From Breviolum minutum Mf 1.05b.01 (taxonomy: Eukaryota > Sar > Dinophyceae > Suessiales > Symbiodiniaceae), in the NCBI GenBank assembly GCA_000507305.1, contig DF241444.1, positions 1 to 64,000 on the forward strand: 64,000 nucleotides of DNA, in the 5' to 3' direction. Below the pieces are notes generated by a model. It had not been told where the DNA came from. It ran no database searches and saw only the letters and a list, made by a program, of their open reading frames with translations. Below are positions 20,180 through 33,221 of the stretch, piece by piece (within the stretch, counting starts at the first letter, position 1; every line of letters begins with the position of its first letter). Position numbers and translations under genes: made by a program.

Positions 20180-22850
20180 TGTCCTGTGTCACGTTGGGTT
20201 ACGAGAAAATCACGACCTTTGATTTGGATACTGACAAATATCGTGGCTCAATTCCAAATAGGCAAACTGATCTTTGAAAGCTTCTGACTTGTGCTCCCCT
20301 TTGTCGAGTTCGGATTGATCCACTATGTCAGTACAAATCTCTTGGGCTCATTGACATCACCAGGATGCGTGTCACTACCCATGAATCAGGATTTGAGGAT
20401 TTGAAATGACCTGTTTCAAAGCTATATATGTTACTTTCAAGTCGTTTCCGCATGATTCAACAGTTGCAGAGATTGAGATATTGAGGTCATGAGGTCAAGG
20501 AACTGATTGGAAGCATTGAAAGGTATTCCTAGTATTCGTGGTATTCCACTTTGGTGGTGCTTCAAAGCATGTGTGATCGAGAAACACAATTTTTCAATAA
20601 GTTTCTCAATACATGCATCAAGCCCACACAAAAACATTTCCAAGTTCCTGAAAAAAAATCATACATGAGGTTTTTCGGGTGACAGGTTCCTTCAAATAAT
20701 CAACCAACGGCGTAAGATTTGACAAATTTGACCCAGCTACGATCTTCGTGGGGGAATTCCACATGATCCCCCGGCACCGAGGTTAGAACCGAACAACGAG
20801 AATCAAACTACCCATCTTGGCAACCTGTTCGAGGTGGGGACACTTCTGAGGCGATCGGGTTGTTTTTTGGTCGATGTTTTTTGGTTGGGGGGAGATAAAA
20901 ACACGTCACCCATTGAAAGATCATGAGAGATCATTCAGTGTGATTGAAGTGTTGAGGATTTTTTTTTGTTTGGAGAATGATAGTTACACATTGAGATGGA
21001 TTTTATGTAGACTTCAGACTTGCTCACAACAGACTGCTGTCAATTTTGGTTTGTGTACTGATTCGTACGGTTGATAGACAAAATCCTGCACCAGTTGGGA
21101 TGGTCAAAACACTGAACCTACAGTGATGTGTATGGGTCCAGAGCTAGCCCAAACTTGGGTAAGCCTTCAAGATACAAAACGTTTTGTACAGATAGACCAT
21201 GAGCCATGACATATATACATAGACTATCTATACATGGATGGGTAAATCAACGATGTGGCCCAGATGTTTTTTTTTAAGGTCAGGTTTGCAAGTTATCATC
21301 CCTGGATGTTTCCTACCAAAGGCATAGTGATGTCAGATCATGTCACCCCCAAAGGCAAATTGTATGGAGAATGTTAGTGATGTCAGGATTCTCCGAGCTC
21401 GGTGAAACATGAGGATTCCAGATGGTTGAAACCCAGTCTCTACTCTCTACTCTCTACTCTCTACTCTCTACTCTCTACTCTACTCTACTCTTATATTCGC
21501 TTTCATTTTTGAAAATTCCGCAACACGGAAGTTTCGCATCCAAAGTTCTTTCGACTACAAAGAAAAATTGCAACAACCATACGCTTTTCAAATTTGTGGT
21601 AAGACTCCTCCGACAGATCTTTTATCAAAATTGTGGTAAGACTCTTTCCGATAGATTTTTTTTCAATGGACATGAAAAGTCTAAAAAATGCATTAGTGCA
21701 AAATCACTTTACGAACATTAGGAGACGTCAATAAATTTGTGAACAAACGGACAAATAAACAGATTCAAACAAAATGAACGTTACAGCAGCTATTTAGTTC
21801 CATATGCTAAGGAAAAAAATCAAGAAGTTATTCTGGGTTTGGATAAGTTTGAAGAAGAGGGAAAAAACGTTAAGCTATCATAATTATTGATGTTTTTCGT
21901 AGGTATGCTTACCTTTGCCCAATGAAGAACAAAAACAGTGATAATGTAATAAAAGAATTGGAAGCAGCATTCAAGGTAATGGGCGAACCAATAGAAATAC
22001 TTAGCGATGAAGAAGCGGCACTTTTATGAATTTGTGAGTAGTGAACTCATACTGAGATGAATTAGGGATAGTGTAAGATCAACAAAAACTGATGCAAATA
22101 TTGCTGAGCGTCTAAAAAGGATTATTAAGAAAGGAATTGCGGACAGAATTCGTTTTACAAAAGGAAACTGGACAGATCTATGCAAACCAAAACTGAAAAA
22201 ATACAATACACGCAGCAACCGGAGCTAAACCAGTCGAAGCGCATAAAGACGATAGTAAACGTAATGTAAAAATAAATTTGCCACTTCAGCAAAAACACTT
22301 TAGAAAATACCCTCAAGGGACAGATGATTTGTAAAAGTGTCAAACATGTCGAACATGTGATAGCCACAGGCGGGGCTCAATGGAATAACTGTAATAATGA
22401 TTTTGTGTTTAGTGGGAAAAAATCACAACTTGCAAGATCCTTTCCAACAGTGATCTGATTTGCGCTGGAAATTTTGGGGTTAACAATGTGGGAATGATTT
22501 GGTTTGTATTCAAACATTGCATTGTTGGCGTGCCACCCGTGCGCCGGATCACTCCATCTTGCTGATAGCCAAGCAAGGCAGTGAAAAACATGATAATCTA
22601 TTTTCAACGCTGGTGCCAACATGTTGGAACAAGATGTATAGACCCCACAAAATGCCCCATTCAACTAATTTTTTTTGGAACACAACCTCAATCACGCTTT
22701 GCCAAACAAGTTTTTGTTGGCATGGGGTGCTGTCTGGAACCCAATAATAGAAGTTTAAAAAATGCAAGTCTCAATGTCCTCCCACTGTGAAAAAACGTCT
22801 GATTCGCCTAAGGTGCTGGCACTACTGCTGGATCTCGGAAAAGGCTTCCT
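20180..22850. other. no convincing gene
   Basis: AT-rich sequence without exons I can defend. It contains the CTACTCT tandem repeat at 21437-21491 and a partial family C end near 21070-21110. An open stretch at 21422-21721 runs through the simple repeat and does not look like protein. Confidence 0.5.
21437..21491. repeat. (CTACTCT)n tandem repeat
   Basis: About seven 7-bp units TCTCTAC followed by shorter CTACT units. Confidence 0.95.
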
Positions 22851-23170
22851 GAGGCGGGTCATACAGGTAAGCATTTGGTCACTTGGGCCCGAGCTACATG
22901 GTGTTCCGTTTGATTAGTTCTGGCATTAGACATGAATTGAATGTGGTGTAGCATTACATATTTGATTGGTATACACCTCCCACTGGCATGGAACTGAAAA
23001 ATGCTGATTTCAAATACAATTCCTCTTGCAGCCAAGATTTTGAGGGAGACATTCCATGTTGCACGTGTTGCATGAAATTCCACTGTGCATTTGAGGGTGC
23101 CTTCCCTTTGCTAGGTATCATGGCATTGTGGGCTTTCATGCCATGGCTTGGAGGCTGAGTGGTTCGTTCA

Positions 23171-23351
23171 AATTTTTAGATGAATGGATTGCTCAAGATG
23201 TTTTTGTGAACATAATGGCAGATTCTGGAACAATCCCAGCATCATGTGGGTAGCATGGGGCAACTTTGGCTTTGAAGAAAGCTATGGAAACCTCCCCTAC
23301 ATCCACTTCCGTGTGATGCCAGGTGGAAGGCATTCCCTTGGACAGGTACCC
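23171..23351. CDS. candidate exon, strand unresolved
   Basis: The plus strand reads RFWNNPSIMWVAWGNFGFEE and ends HSLGQ at a GTACCC donor. The minus strand over the same bases reads GMPSTWHHTEVDVGEVSIAF and PHDAGIVPESAIMF. Both are open and look like protein. It lies 200 bases upstream of the acyltransferase gene. I do not recognise either reading. Confidence 0.25.
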
Positions 23352-23566
23352 ATTGGAGTGTTGGGGTGGTGAAGATGGCAAAGGGAGAAGTTGGAGGGAA
23401 GCCGTAATCGTGTAACCCAATTCGTAGGCACAACGTCATGAGATTTAGCTAATACCAAGCCTGTGTATTGGCATCAAGTGAAGCCAAGATTTTCACATCG
23501 CAGCTTTGTGTGGTTCGAGAGAACGCCTGAGAAAGGTGTACTTTTCGGACTGAGATCCAATGCGTG

Positions 23567-24814
23567 ATGGGCGGACCAGGACCAAGAAACCGCACAGGTA
23601 CAGTGCCTGTTCTTGATGGTTTGCGGGTCATTTCGGCGCTCGTGGTCTTGTTTCACCACACGGGAACTTTGGATGAAGACCTCTGGGACCCGAAGGCCTT
23701 ACGCAGAGAGACTCGCGCCTTGCAAGCGCATAACTTGGGAAGTGATGGACTTTTCCCACACCTCATTGGTGTTGGTCCAGGCAGAGTGGCGGTTGAAGTG
23801 TTTCTTTTAATTGCTGGCTTCGTGGCAGCTCACGGCTTATTCCATCGCATTGGTGTGGAATGCGATGATGTTGACAGTTTTGCCCAGCGCCTTGGGCATG
23901 CAGTGTACAAGACGCAAGGCAGCCTGATGAAGCGCTTTTGGCGGTTGGCCCTACCATTGATTCCCGTACAAATACTGCACTTTGTGCTTTGGAGTGAAAG
24001 GCTTGCTTATGGACCATACTTGTCGTTTCCCAGTGAAGAGGTTGTTTACAAAAGCTATGAGGTGGGCATTGCTGGAATCTGGAGTTCCGCTTTATCCGGA
24101 TCTTTGTGGATCATGGAACCTCTTTTTTTTGCACCCTTCGTTGCCTTGGCGATGCAGGTCACAGTAGTGGGACGGGCACCACGGACACGAGGACTTTGGT
24201 ACTTGATGTGTTGTCTTTACTTCTCTGGCAACTTCCAGGAGCCAACCATATCGCCATACATCAGTGTTTCTATTGGCGTGGCACTAGCTGATTTGTACAA
24301 CCATGTCCATGAGCAGGAAATCTGGTTAAGGCTTCGTGTATTTCTACTGGTTGTGTCGTTGATTTTTGTTGGTATAACATGGTATCCTGGCTCTTCATAT
24401 GGGGCACCCTACAGCCGAATTGCAACTGCCTCAGGCATTGTGTTTTGGTCGTTATATGCACCGAAAATCTTTCAACTTCCATTGGACAACTGCATCATGA
24501 AGTTTTGCTCCAAGTTTGCCTACCAACTGTACATTTGGCATTTGCTCATCATGTGCATCTTTTCTGTGAATGTGCAACCAACTTCCTCAAAATTTGCACT
24601 TTATGTTGGTGGTTTTGCAGCTTGCTTTGCGACTTCAGTTGTCGCATACTACCTTTTTGAATATCCTTCGAACCGTTTTGGTGTCTGGTTCAGCAAGGTC
24701 GTTTTGGGTGATAAGGAAGGAAGCACGAAACCTGAGAAGGTCATTGCAGGGCAGGACGAGGAGAAGGCCTGCTCTTACGTCTCGGACCCCGTACGAGTCG
24801 CGGTGGGTGCATAA
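23567..24814 (+). CDS. acyltransferase-3 family membrane protein
   Basis: A single uninterrupted frame of 415 residues. The start is the first ATG after an in-frame stop at 23528. Near the N-terminus VLDGLRVISALVVLFHHTG is the signature of acyltransferase family 3 (PF01757; R-x10-H-H, with the catalytic-type His in the first membrane helix). These are integral membrane proteins with about ten helices that move acyl groups onto sugars, sterols or lipids; animal NRF-6 and bacterial OafA are relatives. Further membrane helices are visible (VEVFLLIAGFVAAHG, RLRVFLLVVSLIFVGITW, YQLYIWHLLIMCIFSV). The C-terminal 50 residues are polar and charged. The length fits the core domain without the long extracellular NRF domain. 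It is richer in G+C than its surroundings and has no intron, unlike all other multi-exon genes here, which suggests origin by copying of an mRNA. The acceptor substrate is unknown. Confidence 0.85.
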   Translation: MGGPGPRNRTGTVPVLDGLRVISALVVLFHHTGTLDEDLWDPKALRRETRALQAHNLGSDGLFPHLIGVGPGRVAVEVFLLIAGFVAAHGLFHRIGVECDDVDSFAQRLGHAVYKTQGSLMKRFWRLALPLIPVQILHFVLWSERLAYGPYLSFPSEEVVYKSYEVGIAGIWSSALSGSLWIMEPLFFAPFVALAMQVTVVGRAPRTRGLWYLMCCLYFSGNFQEPTISPYISVSIGVALADLYNHVHEQEIWLRLRVFLLVVSLIFVGITWYPGSSYGAPYSRIATASGIVFWSLYAPKIFQLPLDNCIMKFCSKFAYQLYIWHLLIMCIFSVNVQPTSSKFALYVGGFAACFATSVVAYYLFEYPSNRFGVWFSKVVLGDKEGSTKPEKVIAGQDEEKACSYVSDPVRVAVGA

Positions 24815-24829
24815 CGACCGCGTGCCGTG

Positions 24830-27300
24830 GAGATGTGTGGAAAATACTTCCAACACAAATCAAGATATTCAGAACGCCCCGCTCTTCCGCTCTTCATAAT
24901 GCTTCGTTTCATTTTTTGTTGCGGTTTGGGTTTTGAAGCCCCCATGTTTCGGTTGTATCTGTCCGTTAAACGGCAGTTTTTGGATAGTGGCGACCTGCTG
25001 TGAAGCGGCCGACATCTGTCAAAGGACCAAAAGGAGATGGATGGATTCGGGCATGTCACTTGTGCTTGATTCCGTGGCCACTGACGATCTCCTGTTGATG
25101 GCTGAAATCCCAAACAACCACCTGGGATGTATAAATTTAAAACCTTGTGAGTAATGGGAGAAACTACCTATCAACTGGTGCAGGGTTTCAGCCATCAACA
25201 GTCTCACCCAGGTACCTTGATCACTTTACCGGACTCAACTGCATATCAACTGAGGGAATTGGTTCCATCAACAGTGCGTGACTAGACTTCTGAAATTGAA
25301 ACTTCTGTGAGGAACACCGGCCATCACTTTGGAAGTCGATAAGGATCAAAACGGCTCAGAGTCAACCATCCTCAACATGGAAAAAGATTCCAACACTCAA
25401 GATGACCAAAATCTTAAGCGAATCTGAATCAACAAAATTTACAACAATTCCTCAATATATGAACATTTGCCAAGTAGCCCTACCAATTATTATAGGATAT
25501 TATTTTAGATGCATCATTCTGCATCCATTGTTTTATTTGACCCAAGCTTCGTGACTCCGGTCCCATGCACCGAAATCATCACCCGAATCATCGCCTTTCA
25601 AGGTGACGACGAGGACTAATGGTTTCGCCGCAAACACGGACAGAAAAGGGCAGATGGAAAATGGAACCCATGGATGTTTCAGACATGCCTCTTGAATCCC
25701 TTTTTGACGGTCTCAGCTATGTATGTCAGTGCATACATTTAGATTGTTTGCAAGTTGCAACTTGATTTATATTGGATTAGATGTACGTATATCAAGATAT
25801 AAATTTCAGTGTATTTGATTTATGTACCTTGTGTAAGATGGTTCAAAAAGTGTTGCTGCATTTGCTTCATTAAGAAACCTCCCGCATAAATACATGAGCA
25901 GCGAAAAAGAACTCCGTGATTCGGGGTTTCCGGCATGGTTTTTTTCAGACCGAAAAAAAAAACAATGGTTCCACAAGTCAGCCATTTTTTTCACCGGCCT
26001 TGTTGTGGTGTTTTTTTTTGGATTTGCCTGGTGATGATTTAGTTTAATTAAGGACCTTGGAACCTCAATTTTGGTATGTTTTGGTCACCTTGGTGGAGAA
26101 AGTCAGTTTTTGGTATACATATGCATGCAGTGATACAGCTGTATATGAGGGAATGCTTCAAATACCAACTGCTCTAAGCTGTTTTATGCTCAATTGTTGC
26201 GAAGTATACGGAGAAAATGCTCACGTTGCGTGCTATTAAGGCTTAAAACTTTCAATAACATTGCAAGCAGCATAACATATAGAGGTCAAAGTCCCTAGTG
26301 GTACCAGAATTTAACTCGAACATAGTAACTTGTCAAGTGAATCATGCACAGGCACATGTCACACCTGATGCATGCACCGTAATTAGGGAACATTGAGGTA
26401 CCAAGTATAATGAGGTCCTGAAGTTTGTAGAATCTGTTTGTCTCATCGCAACAAAATGACGACACGAACAAAGCAATTACAAACACCCCAACCTTTTTCT
26501 GAATGAACGCTGATGCTGCCGCCGCATTGGAAAACGAGTTATATTCCACGGTGGCCGACAAGCAGGTGCTTGCATGAAAATGCGTTGAAGTTTTGATTAT
26601 ACAACGGATTCATCAAAATGTATATAATCCAATTCCATTTGAATCCAAGTCATATAATGGAGTTAGTGATGAATTGCTTTGCTTTTTCGGATCTTGTGAT
26701 GAGGGAAGGTGTTTCTTGTGGGTTTGGTAGTGTTTCATCAAGGAGACGCTTCTGGAACATGCTGTTGGTATCGAAGAGATGGCAAAGTGTGATGGAAAAA
26801 AATGATGTACAGTGTGTTCGTCAAGAGTTTGATATTGTAACTGGGTTTTTACAAGTATATGAGCGCGTAGATGTATATAAATGATTTGCATACATGGATT
26901 GGTTTGGATAAGGTAAGTGCATTTGATGATGATAATCTTTTGCCAGGTCTTCCAAGAAATTTGTGTTTTTTCTCTCAGAAGTTGTTCCGGGTCCGATACC
27001 CAGAAGCCAAATCGTGTGTACAACCACCACGAATTGTCACTTCATATATTCTGCACATTCTCGCACCTGCAAAATGCACAAAGTCTTCCTGAAGTATCTG
27101 GAAATCATTCCCTCCATCAGGTGGAATTGTTTTATCTTTCATCATTCAGCTTCTTTCTATCGATCCTTCCCGCCAAAACAGAAAAGCGAAAAGACTGACG
27201 TACCTCTTGGGTTTTAAAAACCGAAAGAATTACACACAACTGCTGCATATCTTTCTGCTATTTCCATTTTTTGTGTAAGACAACTCTTTCTCAACAACTC
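24830..27300. other. mostly non-coding, with a family C element
   Basis: The first part is the presumed 3' region of the acyltransferase gene. Apart from the element at 25094-25201 and a second end-like CCATCAACAG at 25266-25275, I see AT-rich filler. Open blocks at 26640-26880 and 26960-27215 have no paired splice sites that agree in phase. Confidence 0.4.
25094..25201 (+). mobile_element. family C element C4
   Basis: GTTGATGGCTGAAATCCC at the left, GGTTTCAGCCATCAACAG at the right; perfect 16-base arms except one base. The inner blocks (CACCTGGGATG, ACTACCTATCAACTGGTGC) are shared. It lies about 280 bases after the acyltransferase stop codon. Confidence 0.8.
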
Positions 27301-27327
27301 CCATTCCCGTGTTTGGATGGATTTCAG

Positions 27328-27513
27328 TTTGACTCCCTTTCAAAAGATGGCCTGCGGCATCAGGTGTTCTTGGTAAGACTGCGTCAACTTCGGGCCGAAG
27401 TCCGGTTGGTGGAAGCCAGTTTAGATGTTTGGGAGCTCAGTTTTGACGGATTTTGCGCGGATTTGAGGATGCTGTATGTTTTGCAACAAGATGGAGATGA
27501 TGACTTTCCTTAA
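27328..27513 (+). CDS. candidate last exon, unknown protein
   Basis: It follows a good acceptor (gtttggatggatttcag) and is open for 61 codons to a TAA. The reading FDSLSKDGLRHQVFLVRLRQ, then LRAEVRLVEASLDVWELSFD, is leucine- and arginine-rich and probably helical. It is richer in G+C than the surroundings, as other exons here are. No family recognised, and no upstream exon could be linked. Confidence 0.4.
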   Translation, partial: FDSLSKDGLRHQVFLVRLRQLRAEVRLVEASLDVWELSFDGFCADLRMLYVLQQDGDDDFP

Positions 27514-28641
27514 GCCTTAAGCAGGGAGCTTGTGAATTGGCCTTGTGCATTGAAACCTAACATTGAAACCTATCTGATAGTGATCAAACTTGTGAACTAG
27601 GATAACTTTGAATTTGTAACGCCTGCTACCAGACTGGTAGATCGAATTGCCTTCTGAAGTATCAGCAAAGTCAAGGTTTGAAGCAAATCATGTTGCAGAT
27701 AGGTCTTCGGCAATTCGTTTGGGTCCGTTGGTTTGGACCGTGATGGCGGGTCCCCAGGCAGATGGTACGGAAGATAGCTATAGCTTGGTATAGGTGATAG
27801 TAGTAGCAAGGTATCGGAAGGTAGCCGGTAGGCAACGGCTGGGGCAACGGCAACGGTATGAATCAAGTTCCCCGATGCTTCCGGCATTTGAGGCTCTAGA
27901 ACAAAAGGAAGATTGGATTACTCGTGAATTAGCCTTGACCCCAGTCTGGGATGGAGAAGGAATTTGACCTTGACAGCACTGAAACTCCTTGAAGTTAAAG
28001 GTCAGTTATGGAGATATAGCTGAAATAATCGATTGGGAAGAAGGATACGCATGGATTTTGCAACACACAAGGCAACATCCGGTAAAACTGTTCGCGTTCA
28101 GAATTACATCGATACCTAGATCTTTGTCACCGGCTGTTTGCTCCTAAACTTACAATAGGAACACAATACCAAAACACACCCCAGCCACATGGCCAACAGC
28201 CCACATAGAAACCCCTTCTATCGTTGAAGCTGCCATTAGGCGAAACGCACGGAGAGAAAAGAGGTGCCTTCAGTGGACGAATTCTTGGAAGGCACGGCGT
28301 TGGATCAGCTGGTTGGATTTCATGACATCAAAAAGGAAAGCAGCAGTGAATGTAGACAATACACATAATTTCATACATTTTGCTCACAAACATACTTAAT
28401 ATTTATATATACAGACGTCCCCATGTCTCTAGCATATCTAAAATGTATAGGTACATGAAGATGTATTTGTATCTTGTTTGTTTCTTGTTGATATACTTCC
28501 CTTGACTTTTGTTCTTTACTTTTGCTACTTCGCTAGGGCGTGCCACAGCGGATGGCACACGTTTCTTCGCCATGGGTGAAGATGAGGAGGATCCGGGGGG
28601 CATCTAGTTGAGAATCCCAGGCAAAAGGTGTAGCTGGATGG

Positions 28642-28758
28642 GGGGTTATCCAAAATAGTGGTAACCCAAAAACCGGCTAAACCCCCAGTGAATTGTACAG
28701 TTTGCCATTATTTTCGGATGTCCCCATGGTGGGTGTACTACTATTTTTGGACAACCCC
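28642..28758. repeat. family D-like inverted-repeat element
   Basis: Left end GGGTTATCCAAAATAGTGGT and right end ACTACTATTTTTGGACAACCC are imperfect reverse complements. They resemble the family D ends (GGTGTTTCCAAAAATAGGGG). Confidence 0.6.
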
Positions 28759-30745
28759 TCGCGTATCCTCACATATTATGATAGAGGATAGCAGGGCGAC
28801 ATCAACTTCTTGGCATCCATTCTGAATTTATTAGTATCTCTGTACCAGTACATGTACACAGATTATGTACGGATACGTACTAATAATGTGTACTTTAATG
28901 TCAGGTGTGCTTTTCACATCTTGCTTTTCGGGAATGGGTTATGTCATACCTTTTTGTTTGTTCCCATGAAATAATGCTTGTTGGATCTGTGTGGAGATTT
29001 TGGAGCAAAGCTCCGACAAAAAAACGATGTGCGAATGGAAAAGATCATGTTCCCGTCGCGAGATTCAAGCACCCAAAAGGTATCCTTTCTGCTACTTCAG
29101 GATTTCCAAAAATAGTTTCTGACTCAAAACACTCCACTCAACACACAGAAACAGAAGCCCAGATATTCCCTCCGACGGGTCGGCAATTTTTTTGCGTTGC
29201 GGTCTGGGCAGGATGCAGATTCTTTAGATCCTTCAGATACCAAGGCGCCACCCAGAAGAAGTGATTGATAATTTGGGAAATGAAACATTTTTTGTGGGTT
29301 TGTGATCCCAAATCTTGCGTTACGGGGTCTAATTGGAGTTGAGCCGGCCAAATGTTACTTTTAGGTTTTTTGCGGGCCAAATGTATGGCATGTTTCAAGA
29401 AAAAATTGCAACGCAAGAATGTCAAATATAATGCCATAGGATCACTGAATTTCGTACTTTGATGTGTATTTGCTTGGCATTTTTGCACTCATCCATGTTC
29501 ACGACCGATTGTTTTCCTTGCCAATTGCCGAAAACAATTTAGAATATGGACAAGTGCATCAAAATTGAGAAACTTTATTATACGCAATAAACCTGTTTTT
29601 TTATCAAAAGCAAGGCCGATGATTGGGAGAGCATGCTGGATGCCATGGGCGTGGCCAGGTGCAACATGACTGCTCAAGTTGGTACCCCCTGGAAAATTAA
29701 CGGCTGGACTGAAAATTCAGCGAAATTTGACAAGGAAAATACTGCAATATGAATCAAACTCAACCTGAATTCCTTGGGTTCCAAAATGTTCATTTAGAGA
29801 GGTGTAGCATACTCAACATACTTTGATTCAATATTATTAGCACTGAAAATTCAAAATGTTGAAGGATTCAATAGTCAATATTTGAATCAAATGTACCATA
29901 TCCCGGTAAAATCATGGAATTTCAAACATGTTTTGATGCGTTCAAACTGCTATTCCTTCAGAGGAAACGTGCCTCGGACCAAGGTGCGGTTCTTGTGGAG
30001 CACGACTTCCCCTGGATGATCCGTGCTTAGCGATTTTTTTTTTTGCAAAAATTTTGCGTGTGGGTTTTTCAAGGGAAAAAACCGGGCGTGAAAATCATCA
30101 AGAGATGGAATTTCAGAATAAACCCTTGGGTTTTTTTGTTTTTGATTGAATTTCTGTTTTAGTTGTTGAACAATGCGACTTGAGATTAGAAGTACCCCGG
30201 CCCTTCGCAAAAANCGACATTTCCCCATAGTCAGAGTTCCTGCAACCATCAAAAAAGGCGTTAACCGTTTGGTTTCACCGTTCCCTACTGTTGAAATATC
30301 CCTCATATCCCCGTGCTTGAGCACAGCTCGAAAACCGGCTCCATGATTCGCACCAAGATGGCTTCGATTGAGCAGCATTCGAAGGAATGTCCTGCAAGCC
30401 CTACAGGTGCAGGAATGTTGGTGGGTCGCTGGTTTGGGCCCAAAAAAATGATATGATATGATATCATGGTGGTTTTTCCCTGGTAGTTTTTTTTTCAAAA
30501 TAGTTATATATACATAAAGTATATATGTAAATGTATATTTAAATACGGCTTACATACTGTGATATGATATGATCAGATGTACATGAATCATGTTGTATAA
30601 TATGGAAATCATTTGATGATATTTACCCTCCAGTGAAATAATATTTTTTCTCACCAATCGGCACTTTTTGAAGATTTTCCGAACTTCCCGTTATGATTGG
30701 AGGGTACAACTCCCTAAAACTAACAGCTCTCCCCTCAAAAATGCT

Positions 30746-30838
30746 GGTTTCCAAAAATAAGTACCCCCAAATCATGCATTTTAATAGGGTTTTCCATTAT
30801 AAACCATCCATTTTGGGGTACCATTATTTTTGGAAACA
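30746..30838. repeat. family D inverted-repeat element D1
   Basis: GGTTTCCAAAAATAAGTACC at the left, GGTACCATTATTTTTGGAAA at the right. The inside TTTTAATAGGGTTTTCCATT is shared with the copy at 50950. Confidence 0.8.
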
Positions 30839-31902
30839 TCCAAATGGTGGTTTCCAATTTCGGAATCTCCGGATTTCCAGGGGGCCCCTATTCTCAGGGG
30901 CGAGCCAGCAGGTGGAGCATCCCATCCCCATCCAGATTTGATGGGCCGATGCAGCCAATGACTGGGAGCCCAAGGTTCATCTAGGCAAAGCAAGAAGATT
31001 ACACTCCTGTACTAGGCTGTGATATTGGGGGAGCTAAGGAGCCAGGGGTGATCTATTTCCCTACTATTTGGGGAGCTAAAGAGCCCCAGAATCTTCCAAA
31101 TCACAGGGTAGTGTAACTAACATAGCCATGGAAAACCCCACCATTTATTGATGGTATTTACGAGGAAAATTCGGGATGTTCAATGGCGATGTGTTCCTTT
31201 ACAAGAGGGTATTTTATCAGAAGTTGCAGATTTAAGTGGAGTTGAATTTGTCAGAGGAGATTTTTTGGGAAAAAACATCTCCAAATTTAGTTTGGAGAAT
31301 TTGACTGTTCAACAGAAATGCCACTCACAGTGGTGTTTTGTTCATCCCAGGTGGTGAGTCGGTACCCTTGGGCCTGCACTCTGTAGAGTAGGGGGAACCC
31401 TGGGATCGTTTGGAGGTGTCCTGTGGAGGTCATTGGGAAACACAGATTTAAACAGGAAGTATTTTGGAAATTTTTCTAAACATTCGGGAAACGGTTGTCC
31501 GAAGTTGTTTTTTTTTCAGGAACCATTCTGGAAGGATTAAGAAACTTGCACACATCACGAACTGGAAGTACTTCTTGATTTTTAGTGGATTTTGGGGGTA
31601 ATCCCATGGTATTTGCCCTTATGTCAATGTTAGCGAATTGGTTGAAGCTGCAGTCAACGTTTTGCAGCTCAGGATAGTTCAAGGGAATATCGTTGAAACA
31701 ACGAAAATAAAAGGAGTAGAAAGTGTGAAACCACATTTGAGACCTACCCATCATTTCAGTAGGGAATCCTTTGCGAAATTGCCATTTAAGAGCCTTGAAA
31801 ACGAAAAGGATTGACCTTCAAAGATGTGAGTTTACTGGAAGAGTCGGATCCACAAATAACGAAAATGTGAGCTTCAATATGATGCACAGAGTCCGCAACT
31901 AG

Positions 31903-31996
31903 GTGGTGGTTTCAAACAATCTTTTAATGTTCACCCATTTTTTGGGGAAATGATCCAATTTGACTTTTCAGATGGGTTGGTTCAACCACCAACAAG
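31903..31996 (+). mobile_element. family B element B3
   Basis: AACTAG|GTGGTGGTTTCAAAC at the left, GGTTCAACCACCAACAAG at the right, with the inner TTCACCC and GGGGAAATGATCCAATTTGA blocks. Confidence 0.8.
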
Positions 31997-32449
31997 ACAA
32001 TCGCGAACAGTGAGAGTTTCCATGTTTTTGAATATTTGACTATCAAGAGACCTTGACCAGAGAAGAACAAACCCGGATTCAACAACCAAAACCGGATTCA
32101 AAGCGACAAGAGAAGGTTGATTTGAAGCGAAAACCGTGGGATTTTTGGTTGCAATCTGGATATTCTAGAGGAATAGAAAAGCAAAATACAACCCTTGAAA
32201 AAATCACAGTTCTTTCACCATGAACCTTGAGGCAACATAGATGCAAGATAGTACAACCAAAAAATAAATGAATATCTATCAATAAATTGGATTGAGATAT
32301 GATAAGATACTTGTATATAAGATATCTTGAAGTCTATTGTTTTGGTCATCAACACACAAAATTTATTGAAAATATGAAGAAAAGCCAAACAAAACTTAGG
32401 TCACATCCAATTTTGGGGGTTTCAACATAGTGATTTAGAAGAAATCTAG

Positions 32450-32543
32450 GTGGTGGTTTCAAATATTTTTTATTTTCACCCTTATTTGGGAAAGATTCTC
32501 ATTTTGATCAATATTTTTCAAAAGGATTGAAACTACTAACTAG
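32450..32543 (+). mobile_element. family B element B4
   Basis: ATCTAG|GTGGTGGTTTCAAA at the left, GATTGAAACTACTAACTAG at the right. It sits at the edge of the AT-rich island. Confidence 0.8.
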
Positions 32544-32833
32544 ACATTGGTAACTACTAAAAAATATTCGAATTAAATTGATATATTATTTCATCCAAAT
32601 CTTGGGATTGATTTGGAAGAAGAATCTGATACATGAGCAAAAATAATGATAATATAGATAGAGAGAAATATGGTAATAAAAATAATCATAATAGCAAAAA
32701 AAATTGGATAGAGATTCTGAAAAAAATATATTATTATGAAATTATTTTAATATTAATTGATAATAAGATAATTATAATATAAAATTAGAAAATATTATTT
32801 AAAAAAGAAATATATATATATATATTATTTTTA

Positions 32834-33221
32834 NNNNNNNNNNNNNNNNNNNNNNNNNNNNNNNNNNNNNNNNNNNNNNNNNNNNNNNNNNNNNNNNNNN
32901 NNNNNNNNNNNNNNNNNNNNNNNNNNNNNNNNNNNNNNNNNNNNNNNNNNNNNNNNNNNNNNNNNNNNNNNNNNNNNNNNNNNNNNNNNNNNNNNNNNNN
33001 NNNNNNNNNNNNNNNNNNNNNNNNNNNNNNNNNNNNNNNNNNNNNNNNNNNNNNNNNNNNNNNNNNNNNNNNNNNNNNNNNNNNNNNNNNNNNNNNNNNN
33101 NNNNNNNNNNNNNNNNNNNNNNNNNNNNNNNNNNNNNNNNNNNNNNNNNNNNNNNNNNNNNNNNNNNNNNNNNNNNNNNNNNNNNNNNNNNNNNNNNNNN
33201 NNNNNNNNNNNNNNNNNNNNN
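32834..33221. other. assembly gap (388 N)
   Basis: A run of N. The left flank is very AT-rich; the right flank opens with a short G+C-rich stretch (33222-33295), then AT-rich sequence again. Open frames drawn through the N run are not real. Confidence 0.99.

Noticed and set aside
23171-23260. Possible RNase PH / PNPase-like reading in a third frame
   Set aside because: Only a loose match over about 20 residues and an in-frame stop; not enough to name.
26642-26880. Possible F-box-like piece (LLVSKRWQSV)
   Set aside because: A short resemblance only; no paired splice sites and no second motif.
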